DNA from: Clostridia bacterium
GTDB lineage: Bacteria > Bacillota > Clostridia > Oscillospirales > CAG-272
Assembly: GCA_017504405.1 (NCBI GenBank)
Contig: JAFVRG010000006.1
Span: 1 to 64,000, forward strand
Length of the DNA stretch: 64,000 nucleotides
Direction: 5' to 3'
Shown: in pieces, positions 1-7,905 of the stretch
Layout: every line of letters starts with the position of its first letter
Position numbering within the stretch: position 1 is the first letter of the stretch
Notes under the pieces: model-generated
Told to the model about the DNA's origin: nothing
Databases searched by the model: none
The model's input: only the letters and a program-made list of their open reading frames with translations
Position numbers and translations under genes: made by a program

Positions 1-117
1 CGCCTTGATTTGTCTCTGAAAGCGCGATATAATAAACTCATCGATAACCAAGAATTTGTCGAGAAGATAGCAACAGCAAGTTGCTTGTCAACGCCGGCAA
101 CCCGTGATATAATATAA
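1..117 (+). CDS. possible 3' end of an upstream gene
   Basis: The first frame is open from the window edge for 38 codons and ends at TAA 115-117. The peptide is mixed charged/aliphatic (ends ...STPATRDII) and I do not recognise it. It overlaps the promoter of the next gene, so it may be a chance open frame. Confidence 0.2.
   Translation, partial: RLDLSLKARYNKLIDNQEFVEKIATASCLSTPATRDII
85..113 (+). promoter_or_regulatory. sigma-A promoter of the XRE regulator gene
   Basis: TTGTCA at 85-90, a 17-base spacer and TATAAT at 108-113, ending about 30 bases before the start codon at 144. A good GGAGGTGG ribosome site follows. Confidence 0.7.
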
Positions 118-143
118 TCACAACTGTTGGAGGTGGTTATTTT

Positions 144-800
144 ATGGAAACGAAAGATATAATTTACGAATTAAGAACAAAAAAAGGACTTTCGCAAGAA
201 GAACTTGCAGAAAAGGTGTTTGTTACTCGTCAGGCGGTTTCTCGATGGGAAACAGGCGAAACGATACCGAACATAGATACTCTAAAACTCCTTTCAAAAT
301 TGTTTGACGTGTCGATCAACACTCTCCTCGGCTCTCCAAGAGAGCTTGTATGCCAGTGTTGCGGAATGCCTATTGAGGATTGTAATATTAGCCGTGAAGC
401 TGACGGCAATTTCAATGAGGAATATTGTCAATGGTGTTATGCTGACGGCGAATACACCCTTGATGTTTGGAGACGATATGCTGAAATAGGCGGAAAAGAA
501 AAGCTTGAAGAATTCAAGCGCCAATTAATCGATGAACTCAACACACTTTTGAATATCGAAGGTTTGCCCAAGGTAGAAAAGTTAAACGTGCTGCCGGGAG
601 AGTTTGTCAATATGGAATACACCCTTCCGAATGGGGAAAAAGTAAAATTCCTTGACGATAAGCAGACATATCTCGGCAGTCAGCTTGAAAGCGATTTCGG
701 CATATGCTTTGGTATAGTTGCAAATATGGACTTTCTTCTTATATGCTCGTATGAGGAAAACGGCGAAAATCCCGAATTGGTCATATATAAGAAAAGATAG
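144..800 (+). CDS. XRE-family regulator with zinc-ribbon domain
   Basis: A 218-residue cytoplasmic DNA-binding regulator. Residues 1-60 form a Cro/C1-type helix-turn-helix (SQEELAEKVFVTRQAVSRWE). Residues 70-102 carry a cysteine-rich segment (C70, C72, C73, C95, C98; CQCCGMP...CQWCY) of the putative zinc-ribbon type often found alone or fused to XRE domains in Clostridia. The C-terminal 90 residues form a small domain I do not recognise. The start ATG follows GGAGGTGG at a normal distance. No partner gene is visible, since it is monocistronic with hairpins downstream. The sensed signal is unknown; a metal or redox input through the cysteines is only an inference. Confidence 0.8.
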   Translation: METKDIIYELRTKKGLSQEELAEKVFVTRQAVSRWETGETIPNIDTLKLLSKLFDVSINTLLGSPRELVCQCCGMPIEDCNISREADGNFNEEYCQWCYADGEYTLDVWRRYAEIGGKEKLEEFKRQLIDELNTLLNIEGLPKVEKLNVLPGEFVNMEYTLPNGEKVKFLDDKQTYLGSQLESDFGICFGIVANMDFLLICSYEENGENPELVIYKKR

Positions 801-892
801 TCAAATTCCAATTGATCGAGCAGCTTTCTGGTGTACTTTTTACTGTTCTTACCTACATTTACACACCTTTTTACTGCTCTTTCGCAAAAAAG

Positions 893-925
893 ATTCCATA
901 GTCGATACAATTTCGGCTATGGAAT
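893..925. repeat. perfect 9-bp stem-loop after the XRE gene
   Basis: ATTCCATAG at 893-901 pairs with CTATGGAAT at 917-925 across a 15-base loop, followed by TTTT. It may be a weak terminator of the XRE transcript. The 801-1150 gap holds this, the hairpin at 957-999 and the next promoter; I see no convincing gene there. Confidence 0.5.
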
Positions 926-956
926 TTTGCTTTCTATACGGAAAATGCCTCATTTT

Positions 957-999
957 CGCCCTTTTACCGCTCATTTCGGCGGTTTTAAGGGCGTTTTTT
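957..999 (+). terminator. rho-independent terminator
   Basis: GCCCTT...ACCGC pairs with GCGGT...AAGGGC (small internal bulge) and is followed directly by a six-T run at 993-998. It fits termination of the XRE transcript. Confidence 0.6.
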
Positions 1000-1095
1000 C
1001 TTTCATAAACAACAAATCCGCCATCCTCTGCCCCACAAAGACAGACGTGGCGGATTTTGTATCGTTCAAGGGTTCAATCGTTCACAGAATAGGCA

Positions 1096-1124
1096 TTGAA
1101 AAAGATGTCGAAATATGGTATAAT
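1096..1124 (+). promoter_or_regulatory. sigma-A promoter of the interrupted HEPN-like gene
   Basis: TTGAAA 1096-1101, 17-base spacer, TATAAT 1119-1124. GGGAGG at about 1138-1143 then precedes ATG 1151, so transcription and translation signals of the following gene look intact. Confidence 0.7.
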
Positions 1125-1150
1125 ATAAAAGTCTTATGGGAGGTAGAAAT

Positions 1151-1777
1151 ATGAGTGATATTCCATTTGAAACCTTAATTAAAGAAAAACGGGTATGAGC
1201 TTCCGAAAGGTGGTATCCTTGTTCGGTTGATAAATATAAAATTTCATTTAATATCGACACGAGCATTGAAAATAGTCGTGCATTGCGTAGCAATTTAGCT
1301 TACAGTATGCAATATTTAGAATTCTTAGAAAAAGAAATTGCTGAACTAGCAGTTAACTCTGTCATATATACCATGATTGTCAAAAGCTACGTAATCACTG
1401 GTATGTCGATATTAGAGGGATTGTTCAGCAATGTAATCAAGTCAAGGGGGTGGTGGAAGATGTCCGATTTGGAAAGTTTAGGTACCACCCGAGCTAATGA
1501 AACAACTTTTGACGGTAATAAAATAATAGTGCAAACAGAATTGTTGCGCAAAGTTGAACCTTACCCCGTTCAAATGAATCTGGATGAGTTAATTAAAATA
1601 TTGAGTAGGCATCACGAAGCGTTGAAAGTTGACCATTTAGTATACCCTGCACTCAAACGCCTAAAAGATTTGAGAAACAGAATCCATATACAAAAAGCAG
1701 AATGTGATACCTATCACGATTTCAATGCTTTTGATTTTTCTGTAAAGAAATGGGAGCCATATTGTATGAAATATTGA
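1151..1777 (+). pseudogene. HEPN-like protein gene with one in-frame TGA
   Basis: ATG 1151 has a GGGAGG ribosome site and good upstream promoter. The frame runs 15 codons to TGA 1196-1198, then stays open in the same frame from 1199 to the TGA ending at 1777. Read through, the product would be about 208 residues, mostly helical. Near its C terminus is the motif KRLKDLRNRIHIQ, reminiscent of the RN...H region of HEPN-domain proteins (often RNases or toxin/abortive-infection components); the spacing is one residue shorter than the usual R-x4-6-H, so that assignment is tentative. Reinitiation at TTG 1283 or a nearby codon would give a 164-residue fragment. Either a recent nonsense mutation or, less likely, readthrough. 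Confidence 0.55.
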
Positions 1778-1874
1778 CATCACCGATGATTATATTTTTT
1801 CTCTTGACATATGATATAATCATACATTATTTGATTGGTTAATGCAACCGTATTTTTGCTTTATTATGTAAATA

Positions 1875-1902
1875 TTGCTTTTTTATTTAAAAGTGCTATA
1901 AT
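1875..1902 (+). promoter_or_regulatory. putative promoter of the AraC module
   Basis: TTGCTT 1875-1880, 16-base spacer, TATAAT 1897-1902, about 105 bases before ATG 2009. The leader 1903-2008 is AT-rich with no strong structure noted. Confidence 0.5.
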
Positions 1903-2008
1903 GAGTTAAGGTTTGGTAATAATTGCTCACCCGACCTTGTTTTTAAGCAAGATTTACATTGCAAAAACAAATAGTTACACTTAAAATAATAGGCAAGGAG
2001 ATGAGTCA

Positions 2009-2824
2009 ATGCCATTGGATTTATTTGAGGAAGCAAAATACTCTGAGTCCATAGGATCTATCGGATCACATTCTCATAACTGTTATGAGATACTTTTCGT
2101 AAAAGAGGGAAAGCTTGAGCTTAAGATCGACTCCAAAAGCTATATAGTGGAAGCTCCCTCGCTTATTTTTATCAGCAAACTTGAGATGCACCATATTAAT
2201 GTGTTGAGCCAAAAATATCACAGATATTTTCTGTGTATTGATTCCAATATGGTCAGCACCCTTATCGGAAACCATTCAACTCTCTCGATACTTACAAATC
2301 GTCCTGTGGATTTCTGCCATGTCCTCGACGCTTCACAATTTGAAAAGGAGGTAGACAGGATCTTTTCCGTGGCAGTCTCCGAGCAAGAGGAAAAGGGTGC
2401 CTTTTACACTCAGCGTCAGGCAGCCGCCATAAGTGAGCTTCTCGTGCTTGTCTATCGTCACGCCCCTCAGCTTTTTTCTAACGAAAACGAAAAAAGCATA
2501 TCGATCATATGGAAGATACGCTCACGTATCGAGGGAAACTGCCGTGAACAAATATCTCTTTCCCAGCTTGCCGAGGAGTACCATATGAGCGTTTGTTATC
2601 TTTCTCACCTTTTCAAGAAAATAACAGGATATTCGGTGATCCAATATCTGAATATGTGCAGACTCTCATTAGCGCGACAGCTCCTTGCCGACACCGAGCT
2701 GTCAATAACCGAAATAGTTTACGCAGCAGGTTTTTCAGACACAAGTAATTTTTCAAGACTTTTTAAAAGAGAAACGGGACTCTCTCCCATCAAGTACAGA
2801 AGAAAGGAAAAGAACGAACAATGA
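2009..2824 (+). CDS. AraC-family transcriptional regulator
   Basis: 271 residues. The N-terminal part has the cupin-type sugar-sensing signature SHSHNCYEILFVKEG (about residues 24-38). The C-terminal 100 residues are a double helix-turn-helix of the AraC type (ISLSQLAEEYHMSVCYLSHLFKKITG; second HTH with FSDTSNFSRLFKRETG, then SPIKYRR). AGGAG lies just before ATG. The stop overlaps the start of the downstream hydroxyacid dehydrogenase by four bases (ATGA), so it is the first gene of a four-gene operon to 5583 and is probably its autoregulated activator. The ligand is unknown. Confidence 0.9.
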   Translation: MPLDLFEEAKYSESIGSIGSHSHNCYEILFVKEGKLELKIDSKSYIVEAPSLIFISKLEMHHINVLSQKYHRYFLCIDSNMVSTLIGNHSTLSILTNRPVDFCHVLDASQFEKEVDRIFSVAVSEQEEKGAFYTQRQAAAISELLVLVYRHAPQLFSNENEKSISIIWKIRSRIEGNCREQISLSQLAEEYHMSVCYLSHLFKKITGYSVIQYLNMCRLSLARQLLADTELSITEIVYAAGFSDTSNFSRLFKRETGLSPIKYRRKEKNEQ

Positions 2825-3819
2825 AAAGCATATTTTTAGGTGGCAGTCAGATGTTCAACGTTTTCGATAAAGAAGCAAGGGGGGCACTCGTTAAAGAGGC
2901 GGGAATATTTGAAAAGCTTCTCTCCAAAAACGATATAATAGCCTCACCCGCCGATTTTACCGATACCGAATGCATTTTCTCAACCTGGGGTATGCCCTCC
3001 TTCACTTCCGAGGAGATCAAGAAATACCTTCCCTCTCTGAAGGCTATCTTCTACGGAGCGGGAACGGTACAGCACTTTGCCCGTCCATTCATTGAGTCGG
3101 GTATAAAGGTATTCTCTGCTTGGGGAGCAAATGCCGTCCCTGTTGCTGAATACACCGTGGCACAGATCATACTTGCCAATAAAGGCTTTTTCACCTCAGC
3201 ACGTATGACCACATCTCCCGAGGGAAGAGCTGCGGCAAGAAAATATATCGATACTATGCACGGAAACTACGGAGCGACCGTGGGCATCATCGGTGCGGGA
3301 ATGATCGGAAAGCTGGTCATCAATATGCTGAAGCCGTATAATTTGAAGGTAGTGGTATACGATCCCTTCCTGTCCGACGAAAAAGCAGCAGAGCTTGGCG
3401 TGAAAAAGGTATCGCTTGAGGAGCTTTTCTTAGTCTCAAGCGTTATTTCCAACCACGTGGCACACCTTCCCGAAACTGTAGGACTTATCAACTACTCTCA
3501 CTTCTCACTCATGAAGGACAACGCCACCTTCATAAATACGGGACGTGGCGCACAGGTGGTCGAGGAGGATATGATAAGGATGCTGGAGGAAAAGCCCTTT
3601 GTTACAGCCATCCTTGACGTTACCCTTCCCGAGCCTCCCATTGAGGGAAGCAAGCTCTATACCCTAAAGAACGTTTATCTCACCCCACATATTGCAGGCT
3701 CTTTTGGAGACGAACTTGCGAGAATGGGACAGTATATGGTCAATGAATACAGAAAATACAAATCGGGTGTGCCTTGTCAGTATGAGGTAAGCCTCAAAAT
3801 GCTTGAAACCATGGCGTAA
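2821..3819 (+). CDS. D-isomer-specific 2-hydroxyacid dehydrogenase family protein
   Basis: 332 residues, usual length for the family. The NAD-binding fold is visible with GIIGAGMIGKL (residues 155-165). The family catalytic triad is represented by NTGRGAQVVEE (Arg), the downstream LPEPP segment (Glu) and LTPHIAGS (His). This family reduces 2-keto acids or oxidises 2-hydroxyacids with NAD(P)H; phosphoglycerate dehydrogenase, glyoxylate reductase and similar enzymes share the fold, so the substrate is not fixed by sequence. It overlaps the AraC stop and is followed 13 bases later by a sugar isomerase gene, which points to a sugar-acid or ketosugar intermediate rather than serine synthesis. Confidence 0.85.
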   Translation: MKSIFLGGSQMFNVFDKEARGALVKEAGIFEKLLSKNDIIASPADFTDTECIFSTWGMPSFTSEEIKKYLPSLKAIFYGAGTVQHFARPFIESGIKVFSAWGANAVPVAEYTVAQIILANKGFFTSARMTTSPEGRAAARKYIDTMHGNYGATVGIIGAGMIGKLVINMLKPYNLKVVVYDPFLSDEKAAELGVKKVSLEELFLVSSVISNHVAHLPETVGLINYSHFSLMKDNATFINTGRGAQVVEEDMIRMLEEKPFVTAILDVTLPEPPIEGSKLYTLKNVYLTPHIAGSFGDELARMGQYMVNEYRKYKSGVPCQYEVSLKMLETMA

Positions 3820-3832
3820 GGAGGGCAAAGCT

Positions 3833-4576
3833 ATGAACAGAACAGGTATCGTATCTATATCCTTCCGTGATAAGACCCCCGAGGAGATCATATGCGCTGC
3901 AATCGCTTCAGGACTTGACTCGGTGGAATGGGGTGGCGACGTACACGTTCCTCACGGGAACAAGGAAACCGCTAAAAGAGTAAGAGACCTCACCGAGTCG
4001 GCGGGACTCGCCATGCCCGAATACGGCTCTTACTATATTATCGGGGCGCCCGAAAAGGTATCCTTTTCAGATGTTCTTCTCTCTGCCGACACCCTCGGCT
4101 GTGAGGCTATACGTGTATGGCCTGGGATGAATTGCCCAAGCGACTCGATAACTAACGAGCAATACCGCGCCTTCGTAGAGGACGCCCGAAGGATATGCGA
4201 CGAGGGAAAGGAGCATAAGATATGCCTTGAATGCCACCCCAATAGTCTTACCGACGAATACCACACCGCCATTCAACTCATAAAGGACATAGACCGTGAA
4301 AACCTCCTTATGTTCTGGCAGCCCAATCAGTTCAAGCCTCTGTCCTACAATTTTGACTCGCTTCACGCCCTCCTTCCGTTTATTTACAGTGCTCACGTTT
4401 TCTCATGGGAACGGGACGCTCACTATCCCCTCGCAAAAGGTAAAGATGCTTGGAGCGAATACATAAATATACTATCCTCGAGGGAAATAAACTATATGCT
4501 TGAGTTTATGCATGATAATAAAATAGAGTCTCTGCCCGAGGCGGCAAGGACACTGAAAGGTTGGTTAAAAATATGA
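3833..4576 (+). CDS. sugar phosphate isomerase/epimerase-like TIM barrel
   Basis: 247 residues. I start at ATG 3833, which has AAGGAGGG eight bases upstream, rather than at an upstream in-frame ATG at 3803 inside the previous gene. The xylose-isomerase-like (AP endonuclease 2 family) barrel shows the expected metal-ligand regions: SVEWGGDVH near the N terminus, LECHPNSLTDEYH, MFWQPNQ, IYSAHVFSW and YMLEFMHDN. Members isomerise or epimerise sugars or act as lyases on 3-keto-glycosides. It sits third in the AraC-led operon and its stop overlaps the next start (ATGA). Exact reaction unknown. Confidence 0.8.
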   Translation: MNRTGIVSISFRDKTPEEIICAAIASGLDSVEWGGDVHVPHGNKETAKRVRDLTESAGLAMPEYGSYYIIGAPEKVSFSDVLLSADTLGCEAIRVWPGMNCPSDSITNEQYRAFVEDARRICDEGKEHKICLECHPNSLTDEYHTAIQLIKDIDRENLLMFWQPNQFKPLSYNFDSLHALLPFIYSAHVFSWERDAHYPLAKGKDAWSEYINILSSREINYMLEFMHDNKIESLPEAARTLKGWLKI

Positions 4577-5583
4577 ATACCTATGTAATAGACGATCTTG
4601 TTTCCGAAATACTCGCCTGTGTTGAGCGGCACAAGCTCAACACCCGAGGTGCATACGCCAGATGGCTTTGGGGTAACGACAGAAATCTCGGTATAAATGA
4701 ATACGGATGTGCCGACGCAGCGAATATCCTATACACCATAGGTTATTTCCCCAAGGACCCGGAAGAAAGAGCGGCTCAGCTCTCTGTATTGCAGTCGTTT
4801 CAGGATCCCGTTAGCGGTCTTTTCTCCGAGCCTACACACCATCCTATACATACGACCGCCCATTGCTCAGCATCTATCGAGCTTTTCGATGCGAAGCCTC
4901 TCTACAAATGCCACGCACTTGAAAAATACACCCAAAAGGAAGGACTTTATGAGCTGCTTGAGCAAGAGATCGATTGGCAGAACCCCTGGCCACAGTCCCA
5001 TAAGGGGGCGGGTATACTTCCCGCTCTTACCAACACAGATATGGTAGGGCTTGAATGGAAGAATTGGTACTTCGACTGGATGTGGGAGCACAGCGACTCC
5101 GAAACAGGCTTCATCTATTTTTCGAAAAACGGGCAAAAGAAAAAAGCACCTCTGTTTGAATACATGGCGGGAGGCTTTCACTATTTCTTTGATCACGAGG
5201 CGGAGCACAGACCCATGAGATATCCCGAAAGGGTCATCGACTCCTGTCTTAAGATAATGGAGGGAGGTCCTAAAAATCCGATGTGTGACATCCTTATCTC
5301 CTTCTGCGGATTTATCGAGATCGACGTTGTCTACTGTCTCACAAGAGCTATGCGCCAGACACCATACCGCTTCCACGAAGCGAAGAAGGCACTTGAGATA
5401 TTTGCGGAGCAATATCTGGCAATGATGTATGACATTGAGTACAAGACACACGAAACATTCAATGACCTCCATTCGCTCTTCGGAGCGGTATGCTGTCTTG
5501 CGGAGCTTCAAAGCGCACTTCCGGGCAAGATACTTACTTCAAGACCGCTGAAGCTTGTGCTTGATAGAAGACCGTTTATTTAA
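4573..5583 (+). CDS. unknown protein, probably alpha/alpha-toroid fold
   Basis: 336 residues from ATG 4573, which overlaps the preceding stop; an in-frame TTG at 4561 is less likely. No signal peptide or membrane segment. The sequence is rich in aromatic residues and histidines, with a conspicuous THHPIHTTAHCSASIELFDA segment (about residues 88-107) and repeated helix pairs like those of six-hairpin glycosidases and unsaturated glucuronyl hydrolases. I do not recognise a specific family. As last gene of the AraC/dehydrogenase/isomerase operon it is a candidate cytoplasmic glycoside hydrolase or lyase; this is inference from context and helical pattern. Confidence 0.6.
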   Translation: MNTYVIDDLVSEILACVERHKLNTRGAYARWLWGNDRNLGINEYGCADAANILYTIGYFPKDPEERAAQLSVLQSFQDPVSGLFSEPTHHPIHTTAHCSASIELFDAKPLYKCHALEKYTQKEGLYELLEQEIDWQNPWPQSHKGAGILPALTNTDMVGLEWKNWYFDWMWEHSDSETGFIYFSKNGQKKKAPLFEYMAGGFHYFFDHEAEHRPMRYPERVIDSCLKIMEGGPKNPMCDILISFCGFIEIDVVYCLTRAMRQTPYRFHEAKKALEIFAEQYLAMMYDIEYKTHETFNDLHSLFGAVCCLAELQSALPGKILTSRPLKLVLDRRPFI

Positions 5584-6100
5584 ATGCGCGCAAAGCATAT
5601 TTTGATATCGATGAAAAACAATTAAGCCAATTAGCTATCCACTTTTTAAGAGAAAAGAAGGAAGCGCTTCTTTGAGTAACATTAAAACAATAAAGTCTCA
5701 AAGCGAAGGTACAACCGCAGTTCCGCCATACCTCATATTTACAAATCACAAAAGCAAGCTACTATTGATTTTGACGCATTTTGGGTCACTGTTTCCATAT
5801 AAGCTATCGAAGAGGTACTTGCGACCTTCGATAACAATGACACCCCTGTTTGCGAGATACTTGAGGCATTCGGTGTGCATGACGGCATTACCGATATCGA
5901 CGGTGTTTTGTGCAAGGGTACATATGAGAAATTGGGAGAGATAACCTATGACATCCTGAAGCAACACGGCAACGATTGCTCCCGTGATGAGATAATAAAG
6001 GCACTTATTACCGGCTACAACAATAATTCGGATGTCGGAGAAGTAAAGCCGACCTGTCCCGACCTCGCTCATATCCTTTCACAGCTTAAAGCTCAAAAAC
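5584..6100 (+). pseudogene. decayed coding remnants, unassigned
   Basis: No intact gene is supported. A 27-codon open stretch (5589-5675, containing QLSQLAIHFLREKKEALL) ends in TGA. A second stretch from about 5715 is open in one frame except for a TAA at about 5797, reading on through VCEILEAFGVHDGITDIDG and EKLGEITYDILKQHG past 6100. Protein-like composition, disrupted frames and a following terminator suggest one or two degraded genes. I cannot name the parent. Confidence 0.4.
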
Positions 6101-6101
6101 G

Positions 6102-6127
6102 AAAGCAGTCCAACGGACTGCTTTTTT
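6102..6127 (+). terminator. rho-independent terminator
   Basis: AAAGCAGTCC-AAC-GGACTGCTTTTTT: a perfect 10-bp stem with a 3-base loop and T-run, closing the decayed stretch. Confidence 0.8.
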
Positions 6128-6181
6128 GCTTTGTATTTTGGGGATCTAATTGCACGGTGTTTGGGATTTTGCGCAAAAATA

Positions 6182-6210
6182 TTGACATTTGCCTCTGACA
6201 GTGATATTAT
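6182..6210 (+). promoter_or_regulatory. sigma-A promoter of the GH29 gene
   Basis: TTGACA 6182-6187, 17-base spacer, TATTAT 6205-6210. Transcription would start near 6217, so upstream in-frame starts before that are excluded. Confidence 0.75.
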
Positions 6211-6256
6211 TGCCATAAGGCTTGTTTATATGAAATACGACAGAGGGGTTGCAGAG

Positions 6257-7273
6257 ATGGATAATATAAAATGGTTTAAGGAAGCAAAATACGGAATGAT
6301 GGCACATTGGGGGCTTTATGCGCTGCTCGCAGGCGAATACCGAGGGAAGCGTGTCCTCGACTATGCATCGTGGGCTCAGAGCTATTTTGCTATTCCGAAT
6401 GAAGAATACGGACAGCTCGCCAAGAGCTTCAACCCCATTTATTTTAATGCGGACGAATGGATAAAGCTGGCTAAGGACTGCGGTATGCAATATTTTGTAT
6501 TTACCTCCAAGCATCACGACGGCTTTGCTATGTATCATTCAAAGGTAGATAAATATAACGTTGTGGATGCTACTCCCTTTGGCCGTGACGTAGTGGCAGA
6601 GCTCGCAGAGGCATGCTATAAATACGGACTTAAATTCGGTCTTTACTATTCGCAAGAGCTTGATTGGCATCACCCTCACGGCGGAGGATATAATCGCTTC
6701 GAAGAATGCTCGGGCAGCTCCTGGGATAATTGTTGGGACTTTCCCGACAGAGAGCGCAAGAATTTCTCCATTTGCTTTAACGAAAAAATCAAGCCTCAGG
6801 TTGAAGAACTGCTCAAAAATTACGGCGATTTATGCCTTATGTGGTTTGACGTTCCTCATACTATTACAAAGGAGGAGAGTCTGGAGCTTAACAACCTCGT
6901 GAAGAGCATACAGCCAAGCTGCCTCATAAATTCACGTATAGGCAACGGCGCCTACGATTACGTTTCCCTGGGCGACAATGAGTATCCGAGTGCGCCGCCC
7001 GATGACTGTTGCACAAACGGCAATACAGACCCCAATGCCCTTGACGGCTTTAAATATTCGCCTTACGGTCTTTATGAAACGGCAGGCACGCTTAACACCT
7101 CATGGGGATTTAAATATTACGATCAGAATTGGATAACCCCTGACGAGATTATTGCCCGACGCAAAAAGCTCAATGACCTCGGAATAAATTATCTGCTCAA
7201 CGTAGGGCCTGACGCATTGGGACGAATTCCGTCATTTTCACAGGAAGTCCTTTTAAAGTCTGCAATGAAGTAA
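6257..7273 (+). CDS. GH29 alpha-L-fucosidase-like hydrolase
   Basis: 338 residues from ATG 6257, chosen because GAGGGG lies eight bases upstream and an alternative ATG at 6230 has no ribosome site. The opening WFKEAKYGMMAHWGLYALLAGEY, the FTSKHHDGFAMYHSKVDKYNVVD block and the nucleophile region CLMWFDVP are typical of GH29. Family members release alpha-linked L-fucose with retention. The protein is shorter than classical fucosidases because it has only the catalytic barrel and no C-terminal beta domain, and no signal peptide, so it would act on imported oligosaccharides. A variant specificity is possible. It is monocistronic, between its own promoter and terminator. Confidence 0.8.
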   Translation: MDNIKWFKEAKYGMMAHWGLYALLAGEYRGKRVLDYASWAQSYFAIPNEEYGQLAKSFNPIYFNADEWIKLAKDCGMQYFVFTSKHHDGFAMYHSKVDKYNVVDATPFGRDVVAELAEACYKYGLKFGLYYSQELDWHHPHGGGYNRFEECSGSSWDNCWDFPDRERKNFSICFNEKIKPQVEELLKNYGDLCLMWFDVPHTITKEESLELNNLVKSIQPSCLINSRIGNGAYDYVSLGDNEYPSAPPDDCCTNGNTDPNALDGFKYSPYGLYETAGTLNTSWGFKYYDQNWITPDEIIARRKKLNDLGINYLLNVGPDALGRIPSFSQEVLLKSAMK

Positions 7274-7276
7274 ATA

Positions 7277-7302
7277 AAAAGACACCCGTTGGGTGTCTTT
7301 TT
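7277..7302 (+). terminator. rho-independent terminator of the GH29 gene
   Basis: AAAAAGACACCC-GTT-GGGTGTCTTTTT, perfect stem with T-run four bases after the stop. Confidence 0.85.
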
Positions 7303-7375
7303 GCTTTATAGTGAATAACTGTCAGAGCGCAAGCGCAGAATATCACCAAGTTTATGGGTTTTACCCGTTGGGTTG

Positions 7376-7771
7376 GTGGTTAAATTGAAGAAATATTTTG
7401 TTTTATTTACGACGGGGGCTTTGGGATATGCCGCACTCGAGCTTTTATGGCGAGCGTACACTCATTGGAGCATGATGCTGGCGGGCGGCGTATGCTTTGC
7501 GCTGATTTCGCTGATATGCAAATGGTTTGCAAAAGCGCCGATTGCCGTTAAGGCTATTGCTTGCGGGATTGGAATTACCGCTGTTGAGCTTGGGTTCGGT
7601 GCACTTTTCAATCTGCACCTCGGCATGAGTGTATGGGATTACAGCCGTCAGCCGTTCAACCTATGGGGGCAGATTTGCCCCGCTTATTCTGCGCTGTGGG
7701 TAGGGATAAGCCTTCTCCTCATTCCTGTAGCAGAGGCAATTAACGAAAGCTATGATTTGAAAGCAAAATAA
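7376..7771 (+). CDS. small membrane protein, putative ABC-transporter type IV (CmpB-like) family
   Basis: About 131 residues with four predicted membrane helices (FVLFTTGALGYAALELLW, WSMMLAGGVCFALISLI, AVKAIACGIGITAVELGFGALF, ALWVGISLLLIPVAEAI). The motif VWDYSRQPFNLWGQICPAYSALW matches the conserved core of a family annotated as putative ABC-transporter type IV in Firmicutes, whose function is not established. The start is uncertain: GTG 7376, TTG 7373 and TTG 7385 are all possible and the ribosome site is weak. It stands alone and converges on mnmG. Confidence 0.65.
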   Translation: MVKLKKYFVLFTTGALGYAALELLWRAYTHWSMMLAGGVCFALISLICKWFAKAPIAVKAIACGIGITAVELGFGALFNLHLGMSVWDYSRQPFNLWGQICPAYSALWVGISLLLIPVAEAINESYDLKAK

Positions 7772-7820
7772 AAAGAGCGCAGAGTGAAGTGAACTGTTTG
7801 TGGTTCACTTCAGCATCTGC
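7769..7820 (-). terminator. terminator of mnmG
   Basis: On the minus strand GCAGA...TGAAGTGAAC pairs with GTTCACTTCA...TCTGC (10-bp perfect inner stem, 8-base loop) followed by GCTCTTTTTATTTT. It may also weakly serve the converging membrane-protein gene. Confidence 0.7.
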
Positions 7821-7905
7821 AATACCTTTTTCTACATACCTCTTTGCTGCTCGTTTCTCGTTTTATATGAAGCTTTTTGATGAGCTTTTGGGTGATAGAC
7901 CTATG

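Noticed and set aside
831..1154. A 107-codon plus-strand frame over the hairpins and promoter before the HEPN-like gene
   Set aside because: It reads through a terminator hairpin and a sigma-A promoter and ends inside the ribosome site/start of the next gene.
4867..5511. A 214-codon minus-strand frame opposite the toroid gene
   Set aside because: Antisense to an operon gene with overlapping junctions; no promoter or ribosome site, composition not protein-like.
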